DNA of 64,000 nucleotides from Icerya purchasi. Its lineage: Eukaryota; Arthropoda; Insecta; Hemiptera; Monophlebidae. Position 1 is the stretch's first letter, and each line of letters begins with the position of its first letter. Positions 44,497 to 55,242 of the stretch are shown piece by piece. The stretch covers positions 8,046,501 to 8,110,500 of the forward strand of contig CM077116.1 of NCBI GenBank assembly GCA_039619475.1, given 5' to 3'. The notes under the pieces were generated by a model. The model did not search any database. It was not told the DNA's origin and saw only the letters and a program-made list of their open reading frames with translations. The position numbers and the translations under genes are program-made.

Positions 44497-44690
44497 TCTC
44501 CATTTTGTGACACTTTTCGAGTTTACGTGACAAAGTAAAGAGACATGAAAATATTAGTAATCAGTCGTATGCAAGTAAAGACATGAAATTTTCGTAACGA
44601 TTTTCCGTGACGCTCCATTTCGTGACGCTTATTTGGTAACGCTTTTCAAGTTTATGTGCCAAAGCAAAGACATAAAAATGTCAAAAGTAA
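44497..44690. repeat. Imperfect direct repeats next to the Helentron remnant
   Basis: CTCCATTTTGTGACACTTTT and GAGTTTACGTGACAAAG at 44497-44540 recur as CTCCATTTCGTGACGCTTAT and CAAGTTTATGTGCCAAAG at about 44610-44665. The repeat unit also shares the short string CCATTTCGT with the minisatellite at 63348-63487. Confidence 0.6.
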
Positions 44691-44892
44691 CGAATTTGAA
44701 ACACTCGCAGCGTGATTTTCGAGCTCGTCGCTGGCGGAAATATTACGTTTGAACATCATTCTTCTGGAATCAATAGCGTTATAGAATACAGAAGGTTGAG
44801 CACAGTATTTTTAGTTGGTCTATCCGTATTACATCACTAAAAAATATTTACATTAAAACTTGCGCAATAAAGTTGTCCCTTAAAAAAAACGC

Positions 44893-45100
44893 CTACTTTT
44901 TTTTATTTTTATTTTTATCCCCCCTTTTGGCACGCCAACTAAGGACCTATATCCGGAAACAGCAAGAAAGAAAAGAGTCTTCAGCTAAATTTTGATTCGG
45001 TCAGATATAGACAATATAAAAGAACTAAATGCGATGTTTACTTATACGAAGAGAGTAAGGAAGCCCTAAAAAGGGCTATTTCTAACCAACAATTTAACAG
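44893..45100 (-). mobile_element. R1-like 3' end fragment
   Basis: The minus strand ends GGTCCTTAGTTGGCGTGCC followed by AAAAGGGGGGAT and A-rich (TAAAAA)n sequence, matching the 3' UTR of the R1-like element (GGTCCATAGTTGATGCGCCC then poly(A)). Upstream of it, about 150 bp align with the last codons of ORF2 (compare 8760-8880). No open frame remains. Confidence 0.6.
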
Positions 45101-45564
45101 ATAGGAAATACAGAGAATAAACGGACAATAGGAATAAAACTCTAAGCGAAAAATAAAACGGAATAAGTAACAAAAAGGAATTAAAACGGAAGTGAAAGCA
45201 AATCAAACGATAAACGGGAATAAGTAACGAAAAAAACGGAACGTAATAACCAGACGGGCTGAAGTTGATAACGAATTAACGAGAACGGCCACGTGAATGC
45301 TGCGACGATTATAAACTGTAACAGATAACGCGCAAAAAAGCGTATCGAGCGACTGGTAATTAGAATATAACGAAAATTAAATATGGTATTTAAGATTTAG
45401 AAAATGTACCATCTACGGAGCAGTTATACATCAGTAATCGAAAGTTCTTTAATCGAAAACGTATCACAGAGAATATTTTTCGGCCTAAAACACGTTCTTA
45501 CGATAAAAATGAGTTCAAAGAAGAATTCGATAAAGACGCTAAGGCTTAACGCACATGGATACCA

Positions 45565-46001
45565 CTTGTCGACCGAATCAGCCACACGTTGTGACTGCCG
45601 TTAGAGCTGACGACAGAAAGTGGTCCGTCTGAGTAATATTGCGTTTTTTCCAATTAACTCTATGTTCCAAATAAAATTACCCACGACCGATCGCTATTTT
45701 GTGGTTCTCTGCTGTGGTCGAAATGTGGTCCGCGTGAATTAGCGCACCACTTTCCGTCCACAATTTTGTGGCTGTGCTATGGTGTTATACTGTAACCGAC
45801 CACTTTTGAACCACAATATTAACAATAACACAACGACGGCGTTCAGTGGTTAGAAAGTGGTTGGCCAGTGGCTTAATATGTGTTGAACTCGATTACCGAC
45901 GATCATCCTTTTATGACCGATATCAGCCACACGTTGCGACTGCCGTTTGAGCTGATGACAGATAAGTAGTAATGTGTTTTTTTCCCATCATTTCTATGTA
46001 G
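45565..46001. repeat. Internally duplicated GTGG/CCAC-rich repeat
   Basis: CAGCCACACGTTGTGACTGC at 45578-45597 recurs as CAGCCACACGTTGCGACTGC at about 45926-45945, each followed by related sequence, a period of about 350 bp. Between them, ACCCACGACCGATCGCTATT (45680-45699) starts a block that also occurs at 59604-59665. Short GTGG and CCAC words are frequent in both orientations. It may be a noncoding DNA transposon or satellite monomer; not identified. Confidence 0.6.
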
Positions 46002-47865
46002 AAGCGATCCGCGAAGCAGCAAAAGTTTCTACTCCGGAATTATCGGTTAATACTGTACAGGAAATCACGCTTCCTTTAGCAGTACGTCGTAAAATTTCAG
46101 AAAGGAGGACAGCAAGACGCAAATGGCGCAACTCGCGTGATCCACAAGATAAGAATGCGTTTAACCGAATAATCAGGCGGCAGCTCAATAGGCTGATAGA
46201 AAATATAAAAAATAAAAAGTTCGCGAATTACTTAGAGGGACTGAGTCCATTTGCGGATATACGAGTAGATTATTCCTTTGGAAAACGACCCGTCGAATTA
46301 AACGTTCTGTGAAGCATATTCCTCCGCTCCGAGATGAAGTTGGAAATTGAGCGAGACAAAATAGCAAAAAACCGGAACTATTTGCATGTTATTTGACACG
46401 CGTATTCCAGCCTTGTGATATTGATTCCGACGTGAACATCACAATCACGTATAGCGAAAACAAACGATTAGCTACATTTACGTCATAGGAGATAGCTGAA
46501 GAAATTGATAAAAATATCAGTTCGAAGAAAGCTCCCGGAATCGATGAAATATCCCCGGGAGCTTTAAAAGAATTGTCAAAAAAAAAGGTATTGTCATGCT
46601 GACCTATCTCTTTAATGTATGTACTATACACGTCTTGAATACATTCCGTTTAGCTTCAAGACAGTGCAAATTATAATGCTTAAGAAACCGAATAAGGCAG
46701 ATTCTAAAGTAACATCGTATATACACCTACACCACTGTTACTGGTGATATCGAAGTTATTTGAAAAATTACTGTTGAAGAAATTGTTATCGCTGGTTGGA
46801 GAAGATCTACCAATTCACCAGTTTGGATTTCGACATCATTCGACAATTGACCAGGTTTACAGAGTTATGTCTATCATAAATAAAGCGTTTGAAGATAAAA
46901 GAAATACTATCCGGCAGTTTTTGTGGATATTGCGCAAGTCTTCGACAAGGTGTAGCTGAAGGCCTTGTCTTTAAGCTGAGCCAAAATATTACTCGGAAAT
47001 CTGTGTAGATTGTTAGAATCGTACTTGGCTGATCGCTAGTTCAAGGTAGCGTACGAAAGTTCTATGTCAAACTTTTATAATATTACGACTAGAGTTCCAC
47101 AAGGTAGTGTCTTAGGACCTATGTTGTATCTTCTATATAGCTAAGACTTACCGACCGACAACAATACAACGACAGCTATGTTCGCCGACGATACTGATAT
47201 TTTAGCTGTTAGCAGCAGCCACCTCGAGGTTATAAACAATCTACAAAATGCGTTGGATAATGTACAGAAGTGCGCGACGGATTGGAAAGTCAAGCTGAAT
47301 GAAGAGAAATCAGCATATGTTATGTTCACATATAGCCAAACAAAGACAAATTACTATGGGGAATAAGCCTGTGTACCACAGGTAAATTTTGCCAAGTATT
47401 TAGGTATGCACTTGGATAGGTGTCTTACATGGAATGTACACGTTAAGATGAAGTGTCAACAATTAAGCACACAACGAAACAATTACAGTGGTTGATAGGT
47501 CGATGGTCGCCACTGGATGTTCGATATAAATGCATTCTGTACCGTTAGATTATTATGCCGATATGGACATAGGGAATACAACTCTGGGGTTGTATTAGTA
47601 ACTCAAATCGTTCAAAAATTCAGGCGAGGCAAAGCATCGTTTTACGAACAATAGTCGATGCATATCGCTATTCTCGTAATTTGGTTATATCCATAAGGAC
47701 CTGCATATAACATCGGTCAATGAAGTTATTAAGCAAATGGCCATTAAACATGGAAAACGGATTCATCGACACATGTTAACGTAGAAATGGTTCGACTTCT
47801 TAACACCAGTGAGGGCGTAAGGCGCCTTAAACGACGCCATCCATCAGATTTGACTTCATAATACG
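46002..47865 (+). pseudogene. Decayed 5'-truncated Jockey-like ORF2 (RT)
   Basis: Starts after EN with RRKISERRTARRKWRNSRDP, parallel to LAEKRKQRNKWHMTRDPRDK of the Jockey-like ORF2 at 20914. RT pieces follow: SSKKAPGIDEISPGALK, ISKLFEKLLLKKLLSL, QFGFRHHSTIDQVYRV, FVDIAQVFDKV (motif A, TAG after it where Trp is expected), RVPQGSVLGPMLYLLYS (motif B) and AMFADDTDILAV (motif C). The end resembles RRLKRRHPSDLTS, as in RRLKRTKPFELV. At least six frame breaks and stops. Not the same subfamily as the young copy, judging by divergence. Confidence 0.8.
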
Positions 47866-48039
47866 TATATATATATATATATAATATGGTATAAGATGTA
47901 TGATCGTAATTATTATCTATTGTAAATATGTAATATGTTAGGGATCTGTTGTTTCCATACGGGTTTGGCTTAGTTTAGAGCAAAATTTACTAAATTAGAT
48001 ACTTATTTAATTTAGCTTATATTATAAATACTTCCGTAA
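47866..48039. other. 3' UTR of the decayed Jockey-like copy and family D junction
   Basis: Contains a (TA)n run at about 47867-47883. No coding. The precise boundary between the Jockey-like 3' UTR and the start of the family D fragment cannot be seen. Confidence 0.4.
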
Positions 48040-48751
48040 GTGTTATAATTCTGACTGAAATTAACATAGCTGAATACGAGTTAAAATTATATGAGGTAGA
48101 GGGGTTCGAGAGATTTGCTATTCAAAAACCTTCGGGATATAATGGAGGAATATTGATGTTTGTTAATAATAAATTTCGATGCATAATTCAGGAAGCCGTA
48201 AATACTCCAAGTATGGACATGCTGATGGTTGACATATTCACATACGAAAAAACGCCATTACGAGTAATTGCCATATATAGATCTCCGAGTAAAAATGTAG
48301 GTGAATTTATTAAAGACCTCGCAAAGTTATTGAAAAATGAAAAAGATAACGATAACGTTTTAATTTGCGGGGATTTTAACAAAGACCTATTACATCAAAA
48401 TGTACAGGCTGAAAACTTTTTGAATATATTGTACGGGATAGGAGCAATACAGTTAATCCAGGGAATAACGAGAGAGGAAGAACGAGTAAATAGATGCACC
48501 CAATTTTGTATTGATAACGTATTTATGAAATATGCTGCCTGTAAAGTCACTTCTGGAATCATTAACGCGAAAATATCCGATCACTATTTAATAGGTGTTG
48601 CGTTTAGTACCTTGAAAAGCAAATGGCAGAAAAGTAACATAAATCTCAAACTCGTTTTCGATGAAAAGAAAATACGTAGTGAAATATACAAGTATAACTG
48701 GAACCAAATAAAGGGATTTAGCACGGCAGAAAACATATATGATTATATGTA
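48040..48751 (+). pseudogene. Family D endonuclease domain
   Basis: A continuous frame reads ILTEINIAEYELKLYEVEGF, SGYNGGILMFVN, VIAIYRSPSKNVGEF, VLICGDFNKDLLHQN (GDFN active-site block), and ISDHYLIGVAF (SDH block). These are the AP-endonuclease motifs that nick target DNA in non-LTR elements. The first beta strand ('NVNGL..') is missing. The frame is open until the PLE inverted repeat interrupts it after AENIYDYM. The linker resumes at 49041, displaced by one base. Confidence 0.85.
48735..48751. repeat. Target-site duplication of PLE insertion, left (17 bp)
   Basis: ATATATGATTATATGTA, identical to 49024-49040. Confidence 0.85.
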
Positions 48752-48840
48752 GGTGAATACATCCTGTTTGTTAAAATGGTATAATAAAATAAACTTTAAT
48801 AACAAACAATATAGATCAATAAATTAGATAAATACCTATT

Positions 48841-48876
48841 TAGAAACGTTTTCGGGCATAACCCATCATCAGCTAA
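48841..48876 (-). ncRNA. Hammerhead ribozyme motif, left arm
   Basis: Exact inverted copy of the motif at 48926-48963, read on the minus strand: TTAG, CTGATGA, TGGGTTATGCCC, GAAA, ACGTTT, CTAA. Confidence 0.7.
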
Positions 48877-48925
48877 CACTAACTTAAAGGAAACTTAAAT
48901 GTTTTAAGTTTCCTTTAAGTTAGTG

Positions 48926-48963
48926 TTAGCTGATGATGGGTTATGCCCGAAAACGTTTCTAAA
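48926..48963 (+). ncRNA. Hammerhead ribozyme motif, right arm
   Basis: CTGATGA (48930-48936) and GAAA (48949-48952) are the two core boxes. Between them GGG-TTATG-CCC forms stem II after a single extra T. After GAAA, ACGTTT gives a minimal stem III. TTAG before the first box pairs with CTAA just after the presumed cleavage site (near 48958), giving stem I. The same arrangement with a different stem II occurs at 27931-27972. Confidence 0.7.
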
Positions 48964-49023
48964 TAGGTATTTATCTAATTTATTGATCTATATTGTTTGT
49001 TATTAAAGTTTATTTTATTATAA

Positions 49024-49040
49024 ATATATGATTATATGTA
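49024..49040. repeat. Target-site duplication of PLE insertion, right (17 bp)
   Basis: ATATATGATTATATGTA, identical to 48735-48751. Confidence 0.85.
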
Positions 49041-49342
49041 TAAACGCTGCATTCAAAATCATTTACAAGAAATATGAACTGGGTGTGAGTGAAGGTAGGA
49101 ATGTAAACAAGTATCATCCAAAAAAAGAATGGATGAATCAGAAGATACTTAATTTTATGAAAATTAGAGATCAATACTTCAAACTTAGTAAAGGGAATAG
49201 AACCAGTACTCGATATAAGGGACTCTATAAAAAATATCGAAATAATGTCAAAACAGAAATAAGGAAGGCAAAACAGGTGTTTTACTTAAGTCAAATTGAT
49301 AGAGCAAATAATGCGAGTAAAAACATATGGAGAATAATTAAT
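49041..49342 (+). pseudogene. Family D linker between endonuclease and RT
   Basis: The frame NAAFKIIYKKYELGVSEG, KKEWMNQKILNFMKIRDQ, and VKTEIRKAKQVFYLSQID is the basic, helical linker that precedes RT in CR1/Jockey-type ORF2 proteins ('W.t..i...i..R..l......'). It breaks after NIWRIIN, where the I-like element is inserted, and continues at 55243. Confidence 0.75.
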
Positions 49343-49474
49343 TATGGATTCGCGTGTATAAAGAGTTTAGTCAAGAAGTCTATTTCTGTGTTCTCTTTCA
49401 TCATACGAGTACAATTAGAGTTTAAGTTTAACGTAATCATATAAATTTCGGCCTCTTCCCCTTCACCGAGGAAG

Positions 49475-51061
49475 ATGGACAACATCGACGATGAAGATAA
49501 CGAATATAACCACCGACCAACGGAACAAACGTCGAATATAATCAAACCAGATGAATTTCCGCCGTTATCTACCGTCGTCACAAAAGGCTTATCTTCTTAT
49601 CAGGAAGCATCAACTTTACAAACAAGTAACTATACTACCGTCGCTGCAGGTAATAATTCTTTAATTTCTAATGCCAATCACGCCGTACCAAATAATTCTT
49701 TCGCTCACGTTATAAAAAAAAATAATAACAACAAGATCATTCCGCTAACAAGTTTCGAACACCCATCCGATGAACAAGGAATAATTTTTCCCTACATACC
49801 GGACACCCCCATAAAGGACTATTTTATCGCTTTAAAACAAAAAATAGGAACCGCATCGAACATCATAGCCGGATCACGCATTAGTCAAAACCGTGTTTTA
49901 ATATTTCTCAAAAATATACAAATTGTAGATAGCTTTATGTCAGCAGGTGCCTCCATAGAAATCTCACAACGACAAATTAAAGCTCTGCGAAGTCCAGCAA
50001 CAAAGATTATTCTTTCAAACGTATCAGCAACTATTCCAAACTCTGAAATTGGAAAATACCTAATACAACAGTTAGGGCTTAAACTCATCTGACCTATTTA
50101 CATTCTAAGAATAGACCCAACTGATACCGAATTTGGACACATAATTAGTTGGCGAAGACAAATTTACATTTCGAATTTCGACGAAGTTAACATTCCTACA
50201 AATTTTTTACTAAACTATCGTAACCATGATCACAGGATTTTTATAAATACAGATGACCCCATATGCTTTATATGCAAAGCAAAACATCATAAAGCCGAAA
50301 ACTGTACGAATATCAATGAAACACCCATAATAACAAATACATCAACCGCAGAACCGTCCACCACGAAAAAAGAACAAATCCCCATAAACAACCCAGAAAC
50401 CAAAGTCTCAGAGGAGTCGGACGAAATACATGACACTCCCCATTTAATCACGAATTCATCAAATCTGAAGGATAATTCAAATCGATCACGTTCAGAAACC
50501 TCATCAAAGACAACCGAAACTATCGCCGAAACAGAGATAGTAGACAAACCAAAACAGCAAAAAAAGAGACGGAAAAAGAAAACTACAAGTCCATCCCAAC
50601 AAACGTCCACTATGCTTGATCAAACTAAAGGAAAACTGGAAACAGATGATTTATTAAGCTCCTCATCGGACTCAGAATCAGAAATAAATCCCTTTAAAAC
50701 ACCGCCATTGCCTCATTTGAATATAAAAACCGCTGACATCTCAGAAACAACATCAACAATACATCAGCAATTATCTTCGCTGAAAAAATACTTTTCTACA
50801 ACTTCTGATGGAAATGAACTGTCATTCGATAAATTCATTCAGTTTCTCGAAGGAACAAAACAGTCATTAAATCCATCCCAAGTGGCACAAATATTGGACA
50901 TAAATGTGTCCGAATTAGTTACCATACTACAGCTACTTAAACCGTCACTTGAACAAAAATATATGAAAGCAAGATTTACAAAAATAATCAAAAAATTACA
51001 AAAATGTAATAACACGGACAAAGAAATTTCTGACTATCCTTCCTCCCAACAAGAAGATTAA
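49475..51061 (+). pseudogene. I-like ORF1: nucleic-acid-binding protein with one zinc knuckle (one stop)
   Basis: The ATG at 49475 starts MDNIDDEDNEYNHRPTEQTS. The first 200 residues include a Ser/Thr/Asn-rich part and a folded domain (IIFPYIPDTPIKDYFIALKQ to LSNVSATIPNSEIGKYLIQQ) resembling the RNA-binding region of I-type ORF1. A TGA stop at 50090-50092 interrupts the frame. The same frame continues with ISWRRQIYISNFDEV and a single CX2CX4HX4C knuckle CFICKAKHHKAENC (about 50270-50311). A long acidic, Ser/Thr/Lys-rich tail follows, with a basic patch QQKKRRKKKTT. It ends at 51061, eight bases before ORF2. It would package element RNA. Confidence 0.85.
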
Positions 51062-52058
51062 CCAGAATAATGAATGCTACTCAGCGAGATACAAAAATAA
51101 TAAGCTGGAACTGTAATGGGGTTTTCATTCATCTTGAAGAACTCCAAGTTTTAATAGCTACATATAATCCATCTATTATATGTATACAAGAATCACATCT
51201 TCAGCCGCATCAAACATTAACTTTACCTTCGTATAATATAATATGTAAAAGTTTAAATGCTCAACCAAAAGCGCATGGCGGCGTTTTTATAGCCATACGG
51301 AAAGATATTACGTACACGGAAATAGAACTCAACATTGACCACATTCAAACACTAGCAATACGCATTAATATAACACCTCCCGTCTCAATATGTACTATCT
51401 ATATTCCTCAGTACACAAAAATAGAAGAAAGTACCTACACATCAATAATAAATAATCTCCCAACACCGTTCATATTCACCGGTGACTTCAATTCGCATGA
51501 TGAGATTCTAGGTAGCAACAAAACTGATAGTAGAGGAAAACTATTAACCCGCATAATAGAGCAATATAACCTTTCCGTCCATAATACAAGCGAACCTACG
51601 CATTACAGTACCACGTACAGAACGTGGAGTACAATTGATTTTATGTTAAGTTCTAGTCAGATTGCCCATCTCATCGAGGTTCATCATCATGAAGACATGG
51701 GCGGCAGTGATCACTTTCCACAAATCATAAACATGAAAACAAACATGGTCCCACATATAAGACGGCCAGCCCTGAATTTCAAAAAAGCAAATTGGGAATT
51801 ATTCCAGCAGCTATGTCACACCGAGGTCGACATTGATGACAGTAACACGGATACAATGGTTCACTCATTTACTAACGGAATTCTAAAATGTTCCGAAATA
51901 TCAATCCCGAGAAACAGGCCGTTATCCACAAACAAAGTTCTAGTACCGTGGTGGTCAGAAAAGTGCTCGCGAGCAATAAGGGAGAGAAGAAAGAGATTAA
52001 AACTTCTGAAAAGATTCCCTACACTGGAAAACTATACAGCTTTTCAACAGGCTCGAAC

Positions 52059-52069
52059 AACAACAAGAT
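52059..52069. repeat. Target-site duplication, left (11 bp)
   Basis: AACAACAAGAT, identical to 52478-52488, bounding the Jockey-like 3' fragment. Confidence 0.88.
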
Positions 52070-52477
52070 TTTTTTTTTTTTTTTTTTTTTTTTATATATT
52101 TATACACTATTACGAGCTGTCCATCAAGGACATTTAGTAATACGTGTGAATGAACTTAAACATGAAGGGAGGAGTACCCAATGGCACCTACCCGATTACC
52201 CCTACCTTAAACAAGGTCCTGCGGTTTCTGACGTTTCAGTCTTCTTACATTATCGGTAACATCGAGCAATTCTCTAGCAAGAGTGTTCGGATGAGAATCG
52301 AGTCTATCTGCGTGTCTTTTAGCGTGAACTTTGATGACATCAGCCACATAATCTATACACAAATCTCGATGTAAGGTTAGATTAGTAACATACCAGGGTG
52401 CCTTGGTTATCAACCGAAGGATCTTATTCTGGGAAGTCTGTATTACCTTCAGGTTTGACGGTTTAGCGCAACCCCAA
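52070..52477 (-). mobile_element. 5'-truncated Jockey-like 3' end inserted in I-like ORF2
   Basis: The minus-strand frame encodes WGCAKPSNLKVIQTSQNKIL, APWYVTNLTLHRDLCIDYV and RRLKRQKPQDLV, the C-terminus of a Jockey ORF2 (compare WACTKNSNIQIIQRFQNKVL and PWYIRNNNLHRDL at 20914-21219). A 3' UTR and a poly(A) tail (T run 52070-52093) follow. Perfect 11-bp target-site duplications flank it. The coding piece is one open frame, so the insertion is recent. Confidence 0.92.
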
Positions 52478-55176
52478 AACAACAAGATGGATACTAAAAC
52501 AAGAAAAAAGGAGATCTTGGAACGAATACACGTCAACACTAACTTACAAAACACCGATTCATCAGTTATGGAAGAAAATACGAGCGTTATATAAACACGT
52601 TGACCTACCAATCCCTACAGCGATTTCAAGAAATAATCAGTTATATACAGACCCAGGACAAATTTCAGAAGAATTCGCATCGTTTTTTGCAAATATATCA
52701 AGTAATAATCAATTAACACCCACATCACTAGTAAACAAAGAACGTTTAGCAAACCAACAACTTGACCTCAGCTCATCAAATTCAGAAACATATAATGCAC
52801 CCATAAGTTTACACGAAATCCATAATGCTATCCAGAAGACGAAAATATCTGCTTGTGGCGCCGACAGATTTCACATTTTGTTCCTGAAACACGCCCCAGA
52901 ATCAATAATTAATAAACTCATGCTGATATACAACCACGTATGGACTAATCAATCTTTTCCTCAGCAATGGAGAGAAGCTATTATAGTTCCCATACATAAA
53001 GCAAATAAAAACCCACTGAAACTAGACAACTATCGACCGATTTCACTGACATCCGTACTATGTAAAGTATTCGAAAAAATAGTAAATCGACGATTACTAT
53101 GGGAATTAGAAAACAGAAATCTTATATCAACAACACAGTGTGGTTTCCGTCCATCGCGTTCAACCATAGATCAGTTATTCTACCTACAGTCAGAAATTTT
53201 AAAAAATTTCAACAAACGAATGCACACACTTGCAGTATTTTTTGATATAACAAAGGCATTCGATAGAATATGGAAAGAGAAATCGCTTACCATGCTATAG
53301 AAATGGGGATTCCGAGGAAATATAATGTACTTCATCAAAAACTTCTTATCGTCTCGTGTCTTTCGCGTTCGAATCGGCTCCATGCTTTCATCGGAAAAAA
53401 CGTTGGACAATGGCGTCCCACAGGGCTCCGTCCTTAGTCCCACATTGTTCATCACCGCGATAAACGATCTAGTATTCATCATCCATCCACTAATATCTTC
53501 GGCGCTGTTTGCTGATGATTTCACCATATTCATCGGTTGCAAAAATGTAGAAGCAGGAGCTGCACTACTGCAAAGGTCAGTAAACGAAGCTCAAAGATGG
53601 GCTTCACAAAATGGACTAGAGTTTTCAGCAGCGAAAACAACTTGCATCCATTTCTGCAGATTACGGACATGTCAAAAATCGCTATCACTATCATTACAAA
53701 GCACAAGAATACCAAAATCTCCGACTGTTAAATATCTCGGCTTGTTGTTTGATCAAACCTTATCATGGAAACAACATGTAAATCAATTAAAACAGTCCTG
53801 CTTAAAAAACTTAAACCTGTTGAAGAAACTATCCCACACAACATTCGGTTCAGACAGACATACACTACTCAAAATATATCGTATTATTATTAGACCTCGC
53901 CTAGACTACGCAGCACCCATTTACGGCTCAGCTTGCAAATCGACACTGTGCTCGTTGGACTCGATACACCACACCGCCATCAGACTGGCGATCGGCGCTT
54001 TTCGCACTAGTCCAATAAGCAGCATATTATGCGAAGCCAACGAATGGCCTTTAAACGTTCGTCGAGATTATTTAGCGGTGAAGTTTTTAATTTACCTAAG
54101 AAGTACAGATAATATCCCTGATGTTCTACTGACGCCTGAGGTCTCGTACCGTTCTAGTCATTTAGCAGAACTTCTAAACAATCGCGCATATTTTGCTGCT
54201 GACACCAGAAATATTAATGTACCGAACAATATCCTTCATAAAAGAATCTCCGCTCTTCCACCAACACATAATTCGGAAATACGGTGCAACGTAGTGTTGA
54301 CCAACAGCTCAAAATCTGACATACTCTTGTCATATACGAACGCATTGAAAGAATACAGTGCATATGAAAAGTATTACACAGATGCTGCAAAAAATATCGA
54401 AGGCACTGGATGTTCCTTTGTACATCGACAGCAAATCATCAGCTATGCGCTTCCAATGGAATTGTCGGTAATGTCGGCCGAATTAATTGCGATCAAATTA
54501 GCCATCGAATCCGCCATAGATCAGAATTATGATCGTATTATCGTATTTACAGACTCATTACAGGCCGTCAATGCGATTAATGAATGGCATGCTACCCTGA
54601 AAACCCCGATTGTTCAACAGATACATTACTTGGGTATTAGCTCGACTATGAACATAGTAATATGTTGGCTACCAGGACATTCAAAGATAAGTGGAAACAC
54701 CACAGCCGACTTAGCTGCGAAACAAGCAATAGGGAAATCCACATTATTATCGGTTGCAGTCCCAAGGAAGGATCTTTACAAAGTTACAAAAACCCAGTTT
54801 CAGCTACAATGGAACCGTTCCTGGGAGGAATTGTCGCTTGAAAATAAGCTGAGAAGAGTCAAGCCTACTACTGCGCCTTGGAACATCATCATGGCATCAA
54901 GACGTGACGACGTTGTATTAACAAGACTACGCATCGGCCATACAGCACTAACGCACAAGCACCTTTTGGATCGTGCCGACGCTCCACTCTGCCAATACTG
55001 TGGCCAAGGTCCTTTAACAATAGAGCATATCCTTTCCGACTGCACCCAACATTCAATCTATCCTCATACTACTATCCAAACTGCCTTATCCGATGATCCC
55101 CATGAAATCAGAAAAACGCTATCTTTCCTCAAACAAAATAATATCTATAGCTTAATTTAATAATATCTTAATATTT

Positions 55177-55210
55177 GGTGTCTTTGGCCACAGTAGCAGT
55201 ACACGGCACC
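55177..55210 (+). ncRNA. 3'-terminal RNA hairpin of I-like element (copy 3)
   Basis: GGTGTC pairs with GGCACC (6 bp with one G-U) around a loop of about 22 nt containing GGCCACAGTAGCAG, three bases before the poly(A). Loop core shared with copies at 5547-5588 and 29006-29039. Confidence 0.65.
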
Positions 55211-55242
55211 ACAAAAAAAAAAAAAAAAAAAAAAATAATAAT

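Larger units (their letters stand above)
48752..49023. mobile_element. PLE-type inverted repeat with two hammerhead motifs
   Basis: A 272-bp insertion: 29 nt unique sequence on the left (48752-48780), then two perfect 119-bp inverted arms (48781-48899 and 48903-49021) around a 3-nt centre, then AA. It is flanked by a 17-bp target-site duplication. Each arm holds one hammerhead motif facing away from the other. Hammerheads with minimal stem III are known from Penelope-like terminal repeats, which also often occur as inverted pairs. No RT is present, so this is a solo or non-autonomous form. Confidence 0.85.
51070..55160 (+). pseudogene. I-like ORF2: EN, RT, RNase H, C-terminal finger (one stop, one insertion)
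   Basis: Begins MNATQRDTKIISWNCNGVF. EN blocks: IFTGDFNSHDEILGS (GDFN at 51481) and GGSDHFPQII (51703). RT blocks: REAIIVPIHKANKNP, NYRPISLTSVLCKVFEK, AVFFDITKAFDRI (53233), DNGVPQGSVLSPTLF, ALFADDFTIFI (53500). RNase H: KYYTDAAKNIEG (54373), MSAELIAIKL, VFTDSLQAVNAI, GNTTADLAAK. The C-terminal finger CQYCGQGPLTIEHILSDC (54991-55045) follows. A TAG at 53298-53300 and a 408-bp insertion at 52070-52477 break it. Leaving out the insertion and one 11-bp duplication restores the frame exactly (TTTRWILKQEK). All catalytic residues are present. Confidence 0.92.
49343..55233 (+). mobile_element. Complete I-like non-LTR retrotransposon (about 5.9 kb)
   Basis: A 132-nt leader, ORF1 (49475-51061), 8 nt, ORF2 (51070-55160), a 3' UTR with hairpin (55177-55210) and poly(A) (about 55213-55233). 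Flanks AATAATTAAT (49333-49342) and AATAATAAT (55234-55242) form an imperfect target-site duplication inside the family D element. It carries one stop in ORF1, one in ORF2, and a 408-bp Jockey-like insertion. Apart from these it is open throughout, so it is the best reference for the I-like family in this window. Confidence 0.9.

Noticed and set aside
44058..44510. 150-codon plus-strand frame
   Set aside because: Antisense of the Helentron helicase, whose motifs are clear on the minus strand.
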